Below, in pieces: positions 45,501-57,102 of a stretch of DNA of 64,000 nucleotides. The position numbers and the translations under genes are program-made. How positions within the stretch are numbered: the stretch's first letter is position 1; each line of letters starts with the position of its first letter. The notes below the pieces were generated by a model. It was not told the DNA's origin and did not search any database. It was given only the letters and a program-made list of their open reading frames with translations. Origin of the DNA: Pseudevernia furfuracea (Eukaryota > Ascomycota > Lecanoromycetes > Lecanorales > Parmeliaceae); NCBI GenBank assembly GCA_022315425.1, contig JAIUPT010000015.1, positions 310,001 to 374,000 on the forward strand, written 5' to 3'.

Positions 45501-46026
45501 CAACGACAAGCTAGTGGAGATCATGAGTGGACGGGCTAGCATGCATGTCAACATGATGAGGAAGATTGACTGGGACTTACCATCGGCAGGCCAGACAGTC
45601 AGCCCATACATGGAAACGTTGGTGAAAGAGACGACGACGTTACATAAAGTGCTCAGCAAGCATTTGCCAGATATGACCGTGCGGATGATCATGAATCCAG
45701 TGTTCAGCAGCTACCGCGAGCAGTGGGGTAAGGCGTTCCACGAGGTGGACGTCAAGACGGTAGCTGGGAAAGAACGGTGCGCACTAACCATTTTCGTACT
45801 CCGATCTGAGACTCTTGGTACTAATTGATTATCTAGGATGCTTCGTGACACTGAATTCTTCAAATCTCGAATTTCCAAAATCGATGGCGCCGGCGACATT
45901 GGCGATCACCTCGTCAACATCGTTTTTGCCAAGGCTGTTACTGAACAGCCAAAACCACCTAAAGAAACTACTTCAGATAAATCGGTGGAGAAGCAGCAGG
46001 AAGCCGATGACGGGCAAAACAAATAA
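42599..46026 (+). CDS. VPS54: Vps54-like subunit of the GARP tethering complex
   Basis: Exons 42599-42833, 42893-45776 and 45837-46026; introns 59 and 60 nt; 1102 residues. GARP tethers endosome-derived vesicles at the trans-Golgi network. The first 230 residues are Ser/Pro-rich. Then comes PQVYFDPNFHLENPRTFDIV, the conserved entry to the Vps54 N-terminal domain, and LQEKLSWYMDTVEVHLISSIS with a long helical region to about residue 430. The C-terminal Vps54 domain is clear (FDKVKRLYQEHQVGINDKLVEIMSGR, then LHKVLSKHLPDMTVRMIMNPVF). The last exon adds a short conserved DTEFFKSRISK and a charged tail. The first donor is GTTCGT, less usual, but the join restores frame. Length agrees with fungal Vps54. 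Confidence 0.88.
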
Positions 46027-46463
46027 GCTGCTCTTCTTATCCTTCCGACCCACACCTCGTACTCCTCCTCGGGGCCATACCGGCATGGGGGGGTCTACCA
46101 GTACCACTTCTTTTCTTTCATTGTGATTTGCTTACAGAAACATTGGTGGCCTTATGGTGCTGTCGCTGAGCCTGATATGCATAGCAAGGCGTTTATACAG
46201 GTCAAGGAAAAGCTTCAAGGCTTTTGGGTGTATATGTACGAAATGTGCCATTACGTACGGATGGCAGGCCATGATTTTGGGTCCTCGTCTGGTATCTATT
46301 TATAAATATCTTCGTGATGCAAATGGCAAGCATCACTATAGAAGAAAATGTGTGTCCAGCAGCAGCCTTAGCCGCCGATGCCACCTGCTGCCATGCATCG
46401 CTGTTGTGAACGGCTCGTGTCCGCAGTCGAGCGTCTTTCCTCCACCTGGTCGACTCAGAGACT
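46027..46463. other. Shared 3' region of convergent Vps54 and FPP synthase genes
   Basis: 437 bp between two converging stops. No additional gene. Confidence 0.5.
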
Positions 46464-47675
46464 TTACTTCTTCCTTCCATATATCTTCCCTAAAAAGCCC
46501 TCAAACACATTCCTCTTCAACCCGCCACTCTCGTCCACGTTCTCAATCAGCTCCCTAATCTTGCCCACGGCATCCTGTTCGTAATCCAAATAGACCTGCT
46601 CCAACTTCAACTCTGCAAACACTTCCTTGACTTTTCTCTCCTTGTCCGCATCCTTGCGTCCGTAGCAGTCATCCAGCACCTTCCTCTGTTCCGGATTCGC
46701 CCTCTTCAACGCCCGGTTGATGATCCACGAGCACTTGTTGTCCTGGATGTCCGTGCCGATTTTCCCAATCGCCTCCGGGGAGCCGTATGCGTCGAGGTAG
46801 TCGTCTTGGATTTGAAAGTACTCGCCGAGGGGGATGAGTATGTCTTCGCAGGATTTGAGATTGGCAGGCGTGGCGAGGTCGAGGTAGTAGAGGGAGAGGG
46901 CGACGGGGAGGTAGAAGGAGTAATAGGCCGTCTTGTAGATGACGATGAAACGGTGTTTTTCGGGGGTGAAATTGTCGAGGTCGACGTCGTCTTCCGGCGC
47001 GGTGAGCAAGTCGCAGAGCTGGCCTATCTCCGTTTGGAAGGTCGTGGTGTGGAAGAGCTCGATCATGTCCGCATAACTCGGGTGCGTCCGGAAATGTTTC
47101 TTGAGCAGGACGTAGATTGACATTTCCAGCATGAAAGAGTCGTTGATCGCAATCATGCCCACGCCGGGCTTACGGTACCAGCATGGTTGGCTACGGCGCG
47201 TGGTTGAGCCGTCCATTATATCGTCTGAAACCAGGAAGAATGCTTGGAGCAGCTCGGTGAGCCAGCCGAGGGTTGCGGTGAGGAAGTATTCGGTTTCTTC
47301 GAGGGGGCGGGAGAGGAGGAGGGAGGTGGAGTCTGGGACGGAGAGGCCGCGGTTGCATTTTCCGCCTACGGTGTTGTAATACAGTGACTGAAAGCATGGT
47401 CGATCTCAGCATCTGAATCGAAAGATGGCGTTGGGCCAGCTTGAGATTGAGAAGGGGTTTGAGGAAAGAGCATGGAAACACACATCTGAATACCACTTTA
47501 GGGCCTCTTCTGGGATGTTATATTGTTTTGCGTGCTCCTCAAGGTCTTTGACGAGCTTGGGGAAGACGGCCTCGAAGTCCTTGAGCTTGTTGGACGAGGA
47601 CGTGGCGGTGGTGGAGGTTGGCACTTCACTATCAGTAGTTCCTTGCATCTTGTGAGATGTCGCTAGAAAAGGCAT
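46464..47675 (-). CDS. ERG20: Farnesyl diphosphate synthase
   Basis: Exons 47675-47484 and 47387-46464, intron 96 nt (GTGTGT...TTCAG), 371 residues. Joins IPP with DMAPP and then GPP to make the C15 farnesyl diphosphate for sterols, quinones and prenylation. First Asp-rich motif DDIMD (119-123), second DDYLD (259-263). Two Phe sit 4 and 5 residues before the first motif (FFLVSDDIMD), the arrangement that stops chain growth at C15, so a GGPP synthase is unlikely. YYNTVGGK and NRGLSV are intact after the splice. It ends in KIYGRKK, a usual end for fungal FPPS. The N-terminus is about 20 residues longer than typical and Ser/Thr-rich; a second Met (residue 10) is an alternative start. Confidence 0.95.
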
Positions 47676-48058
47676 TTTGCGAAGGTCAATGGGTTAAACC
47701 ACAGACCCCTCGGACTGGACAGTATCCAAGGCTTGTTGACTTTTTCCGGCTTTGATGCACATACTGATCGACAGCAGGGATTATTGCGCTAGCACCGGCG
47801 ATTTCCCTAAACTCCGACGTGTTCAAGCTTGTAGATAGTACAACATCAATAACGCGTGCTCAAATGACTCGGGGCTGAGTGCAGTGGTCGGTTTAAGAGC
47901 ATCATGAGCTTCACGAAGCTAAGGTTCTTTTTCGCGTGAATCGTGGATTTGTGGGATTGCCTTTTAAGTTGCAAAAACTCGCATTCTCCCGCGAGACAAG
48001 ACATCATCTAGATTCTCCTTTGACTTCTACAATTTCTTGCGAATTCTACCAAGCCGTC
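47676..48058. promoter_or_regulatory. Bidirectional promoter region between FPP synthase and Cdc23
   Basis: Only 383 bp separate the two divergent start codons, so both promoters lie here. No clear TATA box. Confidence 0.6.
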
Positions 48059-50084
48059 ATGGCAGATCTCGGCAGAAGCAATGCAGAGCAGCTGCGAAGA
48101 ACACTGCAAGAAGCCGTGGTCAAGTGCTCTGAGCGATGTCTTTATCAGTCAGCCAAATGGTAGACTCAGGTCCTTCTCGTCAGAGTTATCGGATTGGATC
48201 TAATTGGCGATCAGGGCTGCAGAACTTTCCAACTCACTCCCAGAACCCCTCTCAACTTCTACCTCCTTCAATTCAGACCCTGACTCTCAAATGCAAGATG
48301 TCGACCTACCCCTGTCGATGCCTGCATCCCTCTCCTCCAACTCTGATCCCGAAGAAGCTCGTCTTGAAGCGCAGGAACTGTCAAAATATCTACTAGCGAA
48401 GTCGTACTTCGATTGCCGGGAATACGACCGCTGCGCTGCCGTCTTCATACCCTCGATTCTGCCTCGAGGACCATTAACTCCTGCGTCTCCCATTGCCAAG
48501 ACACGCGCGCCTCCGAAAGCAGCGAAGGGAAAAGCGAAAGAGTCGAGCCCAAATACTGAACCTAGTTCAATACCTCTAAGCAATGCTCTGCCTCGTTTGA
48601 GCCAGAAATCTCTATTCCTGGCCATGTACGCTAAATACATGTCCGGAGAAAAGCGAAAGGATGAAGAGACTGAAATGATACTCGGGCCATCCGATGGTGG
48701 GGGTACGGTCAACAGAGAGCTTGTGGGGTTGGCGCGAAGCCTTGAGGGTTGGTTTGCAGACAGAATTGCCAAAGGCCTGAGCGACAGTAATCAGGGGTGG
48801 CTGGAGTATCTATACGGCATCATTTTGGCCAAAGGGAAGACGGAAGAAGATGCCAAGAGTTGGCTGATCAAAAGCGTCCATCTATGTCCCTTCAATTGGG
48901 GCGCTTGGCTTGAGCTGAGTGGGTTACTCAATAGGTTCGAGGATCTTCGGAAGATTGTCCCAGAGTTGCCGCAGAACCTCATGACCTTAATCTTCCATCT
49001 CTATGCAAGCCAGGAACTCTATCAATCGACGGAGGTAACGCATCATCAACTGAGCGATCTGGAAAGAATCTTCCCTGAAAGCCAGTTCCTAAAGACACAG
49101 CGAGCGCTACTCTTCTACCATTCCAAGGACTTTGATGAAGCCGAGTCCATTTTCTCGACCTTGTTGCATGCCGATCCTCACAGGATTGATTCGCTCGATC
49201 ATTATTCCAACATACTTTACGTCATGTCCGCAAGACCTAAGCTTGCCTTTTTGGCTCAAGTTGCAACTGCAACCGACAAGTTCAGACCTGAGACTTGCTG
49301 TGTTGTGGGAAATTACTATTCACTCAAGTCGGAGCACGAAAAGGCGGTCATGTACTTTCGGCGTGCCCTGACTCTGGACCGGAATTTCCTTTCAGCCTGG
49401 ACACTGATGGGTCATGAATATGTTGAGATGAAGAACACGCATGCTGCAATCGAAAGCTACAGGCGCGCAGTGGATGTCAACCGGAAAGATTATCGAGCTT
49501 GGTATGGACTTGGCCAGACCTACGAAGTACTCGAAATGCATCTCTACGCACTATTCTACTACCAACGCGCAGCAAGTCTTCGACCCTACGATCCCAAAAT
49601 GTGGCAAGCGGTCGCTAGCTGCTACGATAAAGTCGACCGGCCTATTCAGAGCATCAAAGCTTACAAGAGGGCGCTTGTGGCTGGTACGTACTACGACCAA
49701 GGAAGCTCCTTCGGCTCTGGTGCAACGAACGGTGAACATCCTCAACGGATTTTGGATCCTGAGACATTGCATGATATTGCTCTTGTGCACGAGAAATTAG
49801 GCCAGCAGGATGAAGCCGCCTCTTATATGGAGATGGCTCTGGCGCAAGAAGACGGTCCTGGTGAGGACGATGGTGACGAGATAAGAGGATCTGGGACAGG
49901 GGTCACTAGTACGACTTCAAAGGCGCGGATGTGGCTTGCACGATGGGAGTTTGCTAGGGGCGGTCTAGCCCGAGCTATGGAGTTAGCGAATGAGCTGTGT
50001 CAAGACGGTGTGGAGGTCGAAGAAGCAAAGGCGCTGATTCGGGACTTACGAGCCAGAACAGAATCTGGAAGGTCGCCATCCTAA
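48059..50084 (+). CDS. CDC23: Anaphase-promoting complex subunit Cdc23/Apc8
   Basis: Exons 48059-48159 and 48215-50084, intron 55 nt (GTAGAC...TCAG, branch-like CTAATT), 656 residues. A TPR scaffold subunit of the APC/C ubiquitin ligase that drives mitotic exit. The N-terminal Cdc23 domain shows YLLAKSYFDCREYDRCA. About eight TPRs follow between residues 270 and 590, including AVMYFRRALTLDRNFLSAWTLMGHEY, AIESYRRAVDVNRKDYRAWYGLGQTY and LYALFYYQRAASLRPYDPKMW, which are highly conserved. A Pro/Lys-rich insert lies at about 115-145. Length matches the family. Start context GTCATGGC is good. In-frame upstream codons lack another ATG. Confidence 0.93.
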
Positions 50085-51159
50085 CAGTCCGGCGCCGGTC
50101 CTGATTGATACAACCAGGAGTGGGACCAATCTTGCATGGCATTTGCACCTCCTCAACCTTCCTAATAGTCTTTGCTTTTTCGCCCTCTTGATACCCTCCG
50201 GAAGATCGGTGAAGAACAACTACTGCCACAAAGCAACAGTAGTGCACGTGCTCTTAGCAATTTTATCGATTCATATATTTACCTTCATGCTTACAAATTT
50301 ACGAATGGTATAGCTGCCTAGATATGTGAGTCTGATCAAGTCATAAATCGCCCTGTCCGCTCACAAACCGCCTAGACCCATTCATCAACTGATCAATCCG
50401 TAAATAATCCGTCGCCACCCTGACCTGCGGCGAGCTAGTCAAGTGCGCAATTGCTCGGGCTCGTCGACGCGAACCAACCGTCCGCCAAGCACTCACACGA
50501 AGACCTGTCCTTATCGCATTCTGCTCCAGGCTTTGTTCTCGCCAACTCCCGTCACCGAGTCGCCGAAGCCTCGCCGTCGCAATACCAATCACTCTTTAGA
50601 AATAAGGATTTTGAAATCTACGATCCATTGCTTGAACCAAAGCTCTTGCGAGATCACTTACAAAGTTGCCAACATCCGTAAAGATATCACGATGGTGAAG
50701 GGCGTGACAACAACGACGATGGCAGCGTTGATCTACGAAACGAAAACGACTAGCAGCGGAGGAAGGCGAGTAGGCGGCGGCGACACACTTCAGGGCCGCA
50801 CTACTGTAAGCCTCCTGCAAATGAGGAGAGCAGCATGAGTCTATGTAGAATCCGTGCATGTGACTGCCACTGGAGGAAAGCTGCCTCATGCAAGGATTTC
50901 AACGATGCTAACATTCGTGTTGTCCTATTGGCGCTCAATACCGAGAATTCCAGCTTCAGCGGTATCGCGGGATGCCGATAGTTTGTGGCAACTCGCTTGT
51001 GTCCAATCGGAGTACCATTGCTCCAAAGGTGGGGTATTCGGCCTTGGTTGAGACACAAAACCAGATGACGAGAGAAGTTGGAGGACAGTTATAGACTCAG
51101 TACCTTACTTTACCGCTGTTTCCACTTAGCCTTAGCTCTAACTTTTTTGAATCGCCCCA
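50085..51159. other. Intergenic region left of the diterpene cyclase relic
   Basis: The missing N-terminal part of the cyclase would be expected here but I cannot recognise it. Overlapping short frames at 50341-51058 are not supported. Confidence 0.4.
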
Positions 51160-53960
51160 CGGATCGCTGATCCTGATCTGCACATCCGGCTTTTAAAGGC
51201 TGTCGTATATCTATAGCAGAAGCTACAGCAGTGGGAAATAGGAGCCATTGTAGAGTACCTGTTGGCTTTGAGGTTCTGGCACCCGCGCTCTTATAGCTGT
51301 TAGAGCGGGAAGAACTAGGTAGTCTTTCAATTTTCCTCGAAGGCAAGCCCTGATGCGACTCAATGGAAAAGAAGCTGAGGCGTTTTGACCCTAGCATGTT
51401 GTACGGAGATCAAAAAAAAGACTTGGTTGCATTCACTCGAAGCTTTCGTTGGGAAAATTGACTTTGACAAAATTTCGACGTCACAAGACAAATGGAGGTG
51501 TGATGTACTCGCTGGTCATCTACAGCGGCCTACCTGATGAGTTGTTCGACTTGGGACATTGAAGCCGAGATGTACATCAAGAATGCTATCCTGCATGGTG
51601 GAGGCCACGGCAGCGGCGGTGTACGGAGTGCATTTCCATGCAATGTATTTGAGGTCACTTGGGTAAGCGCTAATTAACATCTATCTACCACAATAGCCTA
51701 CTTCAACATAGCACTAATCATAGGAGAAGGCGGTATCAACACTTATTCAGGTCGGTTTCACAACAGAGTCCTTGGGCCATCAGAACGTGAGAGACATCGT
51801 GTCATACTTAAAGGGTCATTTTTGCGCTCAAGAAGGCCTTCTTGGATTTGGTTGGTGCTCTCTGACAGCTTCACTTGATCTTTATGCTTATGTATTCTTC
51901 GTAAATAGCACCTTTCCTATTAGCAGATCGGGACGACACTGCAAAGACCGTGCTTACGCTTAATCTACTTGGACGACTTACTTCACCTGAGTAGATGATA
52001 TCCTTCTTCAATGTAGACAGCGGACACATTTTAACCTTCCATGGTGAGCGTGACCCGAGTTTTAGTGCTAATTCAATGGGTTGATGGCCATCTTGCGCGC
52101 TCCCAAGGTGGACAAGTACTTGCCACACATTGAGAATACCACAGACTTCTGTGCAACTCTTATCTTTCCGGGGCAGTCAAGGACAGATGGGTGCGTGTAC
52201 ATCTAACTCTTTCATCTTACAAGACTTACTTACCATAGGATACTTCACCTCACTACCCGATGGTGCTTTTGGCGGAGGCCCAAATGTGTCTCGTTCAATC
52301 ATGGAGTGACGGGACTCTCGAGCTACTACCTCAAGACCTCATCCCGCTCGTGGTCTTGAGCCAAAATCGTACTTTGCTCACACAGCACACCGACAGCAGC
52401 TGGGATTTAGAAAACTCGCCCGGAGTGACCGCCTATGGCATCCTAACATTGCAGGCATTACAAGATCTGCCCCATGCGAGACCTCTCACTTCCAAGATAC
52501 AACCCGCAATCCAAACTGGTCGACAGGTCTTAGCCCAGACCGAGCGTCAATGGGAGAAGCCTCAATAACTCTAGGTAGAGAAAGTCACGTACGGATCCAG
52601 TGTGTTGGCCGAAACCTATTGTCTTGCGGCCATGAACGCCCCTTTTTCCCATGGCGTGTGGAGGGAAAAGTTTGAAAGATTGTCACGAACACTGCTATAG
52701 ACGTCATGGGCCTGTCCCAGTTTTTCCATAGACTGCCCGAATACTTAGAGATCCCTAGCTGGAATGTCTTGTCGTCCGTCATCGAAAGGTCCTTGTATGT
52801 CCAGAAATCGAGAGTCGTTCGACATGAAATCTTTCCGCATCAGCAGTCATCGAAAGACAAATACCTAAACTACATTCCCTGCGCGTGGACCATTGTCAAC
52901 AATTGCACTGGCGTGTTTTTGGATTCCACCTTGATGTGGGACATGATGGTGATATCGATGCTAGGTTTCTTAGTGGATGAATACATGAAGTCTGTAGTCG
53001 CACAAGTGCGGGAAAGTGACATTGTGAGCAGATCGTCAGGGCTCTCTGTCGAAATTCAGGCGTCGGGTCAACTGGGAAACAGGTCTCCCTCACCAGGGCA
53101 GCCACCTTACACCCTTAGGCAGTGTCACCGAGGATGAAAGTTCCCCTGGGGTATCTACAATTGGATACTCTGAACAGCTAGCAGCGGTCGAGGGAGTCAT
53201 CAGTGGCTATGTGAGAGCAATGGCTGGGCATCCGGATCCAAAGGGCCTCTTTAGCAGATCAAAGCTGGCTCCAGGCCCAGCTTGAGGCGGTTCCTCTTTC
53301 CCATCTCGATCAGTTGCAGGATCATCGCCGCTTCCAACGTCAAGGCTCTGGCTCCCTTGATTCTATAAAATATTTTCAGACTCCGCGTACGAGCCACTAT
53401 ATCTGGTCCCACCCCTCCGCTGCCAACCACGCATCGTGCGCTGTCTCTTTCGCCTTCTACAGTTGCCGTCTCGCTTCGGAATCAGGTGGAGGCGCAGATC
53501 CATTCACCAACCAGTAAATTGAACTACGTGGCTCGCGACTTAATCTCACACGTTGGGATCATGACTCGCCTATACAACGACTACTCATCCATCGCGAATC
53601 TCAACAGTGTTAGCTTTCTCGAATTCCACTCCGAGGAAGCGCACGATGCTAGTCAGACTGATCCCCACAGTACCAGGGAGATTCAGTCGAAGGAAAGCGT
53701 GTTGAGCCTTGCGCGGTACGAGAGAAGCTGTGTGGAAAAAGCGTTTCAAGCCTTGGTCGAGGCGCTTGGTGAAGTCACACCGAGCAGTACAAGGCTTAAT
53801 AAGGATTCCATGGCGCTATTCATAGGCGTGGGCGCGTGGCGAATTTTAATGCGGATATGTATGTGGCAAAGGACATCACGAATCGGGCTGGGTAGCTCTG
53901 AAACGTCAGAGAGGTCTCAATGCGATCTCGGGCGTAGACATCGTCGCAGCGGGACCGTGG
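51160..53960 (+). pseudogene. Decayed bifunctional diterpene cyclase (CPS/KS-type class II + class I terpene synthase)
   Basis: Pieces in changing frames, all in family order, read as a fungal copalyl-diphosphate/kaurene-type synthase. In order: DPDLHIRLLKAV (about 51175), VGFEVLAPALL (51265), WLHSLEAFVGKIDFDKI (51424), STWDIEAEMYIKNAIL (51549), the class II DxDD motif as DRDDTAKT (51926-51949), TFHGERDPSFSAN (52037), SPHYPMVLLAEAQ (52246), SSWDLENSPGVTAYGILTLQ (52401), VEKVTYGSSVLAETYCLAAM (52575), KDKYLNYIPCAWTIVNN (52856), MLGFLVDEYMK (52958-52990), LSHLDQLQDHRRFQRQ (53299), HPSAANHASCAVSFAF (53411), and NDYSSIANLNSV (53576). Stops interrupt it at 51992 (TAG) and 52082 (TGA), with more upstream; frames shift repeatedly. 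Class I DExxE reads DEYMK, and the second metal motif has lost its middle residues. Introns near 51663, 51852-51923 and 52191-52239 still look spliceable. About 130-150 N-terminal residues are not found. Confidence 0.85.
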
Positions 53961-55807
53961 ATTAGTCAGTCTCATAGTGGCAAAGAAGACCATGAAAATG
54001 CGGCAAATGGAGACTTTCGTCAGCAGCAAGGGCTGCACATACTCATCCTACATCAATCAGCAAGTGACTTTTGACTCAATTCCTCATCTCTTCCGAGTCC
54101 TAGCATTTTTTTGTCAGCAATCTTCTCGCGTTCTTCTTATCCCACCTACCTTACATCATAGCGTACGTCAAGCGCTCCCGTGCTGCCCAAGAAGACCCAA
54201 ATCTCTACTCCGGCTACTGCCGTACACCGTGCCATCACTATTACATAGTACTGTAACTCAACCTCGCCGCCCTCAAAACGGTCGAATTGTGAGTGCAAGT
54301 CCATCCCTGTCGAGAGATATGTCACTTTACAAGTCATCGAGAACGACAAATCCACCTTGACCTCCTTCTACCTGTTGTACCCTTCTTTTGCCCCATACGC
54401 AGTCGACTACTTGATCCATGGAGTTTTGAGAACCATCGATAACGCTCGCTATCAAGGTCACTCTCTAGAGGGGGATCGCAGAACTGGAAAAGTAGGTCCG
54501 GGCGTAAAATGTACTCGCCAATCTTTTTGAGTCCAAATCTGTGTGTTTATCATTCTCGATTATCGACATGTGAAGGAGCCTAGCTCGTATACGGAGAGAA
54601 GAGAGACATCACGAACCTCTTTCAAGGCAATCCCTCCTCCACCACACCATGAAATACTGACCCCAGTCTTTAATTTCCTTGAAAAGTCCTTGAAAAGGAT
54701 GTGGGTTTCGCAGTGTCTTCCACTCGAAAAAAAAAAGGAGTCAAGACTCTACCTAGGGCGAAGCAGATGTGGCAGGGTGTGGATGGTGGGTAAGCTCGAC
54801 AGGATCAGGGGGGAGGGGTAAAAGATTGACAGAATTCCCCCCCCCCCCCCGATGGTGAGATTTCCATGCCATTCCCGTTCAACAAAAGGACAACCAACCG
54901 GACGAAGCGGAAACGCGCGTGTTCGATCTCTCGGCTGCCCCAAAAAAAGAAGCGCCGGCCGAGCCAGTAGCTGCCCATGGGGGTCCCCCGATTCCGCCAC
55001 AATCTTAGTCTCGGGAACTCGCATTCAAGGCAGAGATAATACCGGCTGGAAGCAATCTATGCAAGGCAATGGGAGATGGGGAAGGGGGGGGGGGAGCTTC
55101 TCGGATAGGAGGAGCCCGGTTGGTCAAACGACCCGAATCGTCATCCTCTGGCGTGAAAACACACCCCCTTGGTGCCCTGTTTCGTGTCGGTGACATGCAA
55201 AAGATAGAGAGAGAGACTTTGGCAGGATGTCAGCTGCAGGCAGGACATGCGGATCCCCCTCGGGGGCGGACGGGAACCGAGACGGAATAAGATCCGGGCT
55301 GCGAAACACGGACCTGCGTACGCCTGGGATTTTGTTTTGTGTGAGGGGAACGAATCTTCTTTTGAGGGTTTGAAGCTGGCGTCGACTTGGAGCACAGTGC
55401 GAAGCCAACAATTGTCATGTTTGGAAGAAGCTTCACATCCAGCTGTACGCAAATCCTATGGATCCTGGCGTTGCGCTTTCATCGTGATCAGTGTGCATGC
55501 CGGGATGCAAGCAATGGGGAGTTTCAAACATGGCGACGGCTCTAGAAACAGCCCACAGTTTCAGAAGCTGGGAATTGGGCGGCGGTGGCTGGATCAATCG
55601 GTGCTCATTGGCTGGTCGAGCCTGGCGTAGGATATGAATAGGGAGGCAAAAGTGTTACATGGATTCTAGAAAAGTGTTATGATACAAATCATCACACACG
55701 TGCCACAGCGCTTGATATAAATTATTCTCTGTCCTCAAAATCATTCTCCAAAATTCCTACTTCCAGCCGCATCCCATCAAATCTTTCTACCAGCGATAGC
55801 AGTTGTA
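53961..55807. other. Intergenic region with homopolymers and one unassigned open stretch
   Basis: 54312-54530 is open without ATG or stops for 72 codons and reads protein-like (VTLQVIENDKSTLTSFYLLY), but I cannot assign it; it may be a relic exon. Runs of 14 C (54837-54850) and 11 G (about 55084-55094) lie further right, where assembly may be unsure. No gene is called. Confidence 0.4.
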
Positions 55808-57102
55808 ATGAATAGTCTACTACTACAAGAATTGGGCTTTGCCCCAGAAGACAAGTCCATTACCTGGAGCGACGGTCTGGAGAAGCGGGTGCTCCTCAGC
55901 CGGAAAAAGAAGGATCTCCCGATGGAATACACCAATATCGTCTATGATAAGAAACTACGAGCAACAGTATATGGGTTGCAGGCAAAAGGTCTCGACAATG
56001 ATAGTACTCGGATGTAAGCAAACATTCTTTTTGCAGTAACTTGTCCCTGCTAAACTGACGTCTTCCTTGTATTTTACAGAGAATTTTTCATGAAATCAAA
56101 AGGATTCGGTCCCCCTGAACCGTGGCGCTCGCCAGCACCTCAGGTCAGTGACGTATTCCTGAAGGCGATGATGCGGAAACTTACTATGTGAAGATAAGCT
56201 CAATGAGTCTATCATCCTCTGGGATCCTTTTGTCAGTATAATCAGTCGCAGGTGGCTCTGTAAATGGTTTAATGACTAGCCACAGCGTTACCAGGGTCGG
56301 TGGGGGGTATGCAGCCGCTGGCGTGAAAATTAACAGTGATGCTGCGACACCTGCCGCAGTATTCGGAACAATAGATGAAGAATTCTTAACGACTAGCCCA
56401 GGTGCATCGTTTTGGGCGTCTACTGCAAATCCTTACTCTAAGGATACGAGTTTTGCTGTTGCAGCATCTGACGGTGCCTTCATCCTGAATGAGAGTCAGG
56501 GCCGCTGGACCGTCGACGACGACGTCGGATGGTCTTTTGACAGATCCGATGTGAGGGCTGTGGACTGGCTAGAGCCAACAGTTGTGATCAAGGGTTGTAA
56601 GGACGGCGCAGTGCGGCTGTGGGACATCAGGAATGGTGATGAAGTTGCACGCATTCAGCATCCAAGCCAGGTCAACCATGCAAAGAGAATCGTCAACGAG
56701 ACTAGAATTGTTGTTGCAGGTCTCCACAGTCAGGTATTGACTTCCATCTCAGCTGATTCTCAGATTTGCTGACCTTTCAAGCTATGTACTTACGATCTGC
56801 GTTACCTGTCCGGTCCCGCGACCTCTGGCCAAGTGACAAACCCATACAATAAATTCCCAATCTACCACAACGTCGGTTTTAGCCACATGGCTGCTGGATT
56901 CGACGTTCATGGCGACCTTTTTGCTGCCGCTACAGATGACGGTCGTGTCATAATCGGGAACGGCAAGGACAGCTTTGATGTGACGGCAATAGAATGGAAG
57001 GATGGCGCCGCCTGCCTACGGTTCATTGATGAAGAAAAGGAGGGGAAAGCGTTGAGATTGATGGGGACTGCTGGGGAGTCGATCATTGAGTATGCTTGGT
57101 GA
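55808..57102 (+). CDS. WD40-repeat protein (DCAF4-like fungal type)
   Basis: Proposed exons: 55808-56013, 56080-56147, 56252-56733 and 56782-57102, giving 358 residues. Introns 1 and 3 are firm (GTAAGC...ACAG and GTATTG...CAAG). Intron 2 is uncertain: the good donor at 56144 does not keep frame with any nearby acceptor, so I used GTGACG at 56148 with CGCAG at 56251. WD-like blades are visible: FAVAASDGAFILN, VRAVDWLEP, then GCKDGAVRLWDIRNGDE, a typical blade end, and VAGLHSQLCTYDLR and MAAGFDVHGDLFAAATDDGRV. It ends IIEYAW. The short N-terminus before the propeller and the sparse blades resemble fungal DCAF4-like proteins, which may dock substrates on Cul4-DDB1 ligases; that role is inference. 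Confidence 0.7.

Noticed and set aside
46464..53960. FPP synthase and the diterpene cyclase relic as one terpenoid cluster
   Set aside because: The prenyltransferase has the C15-type Phe pair before DDIMD and sits among housekeeping genes; a diterpene cluster would need a GGPP synthase, and no P450 is present.
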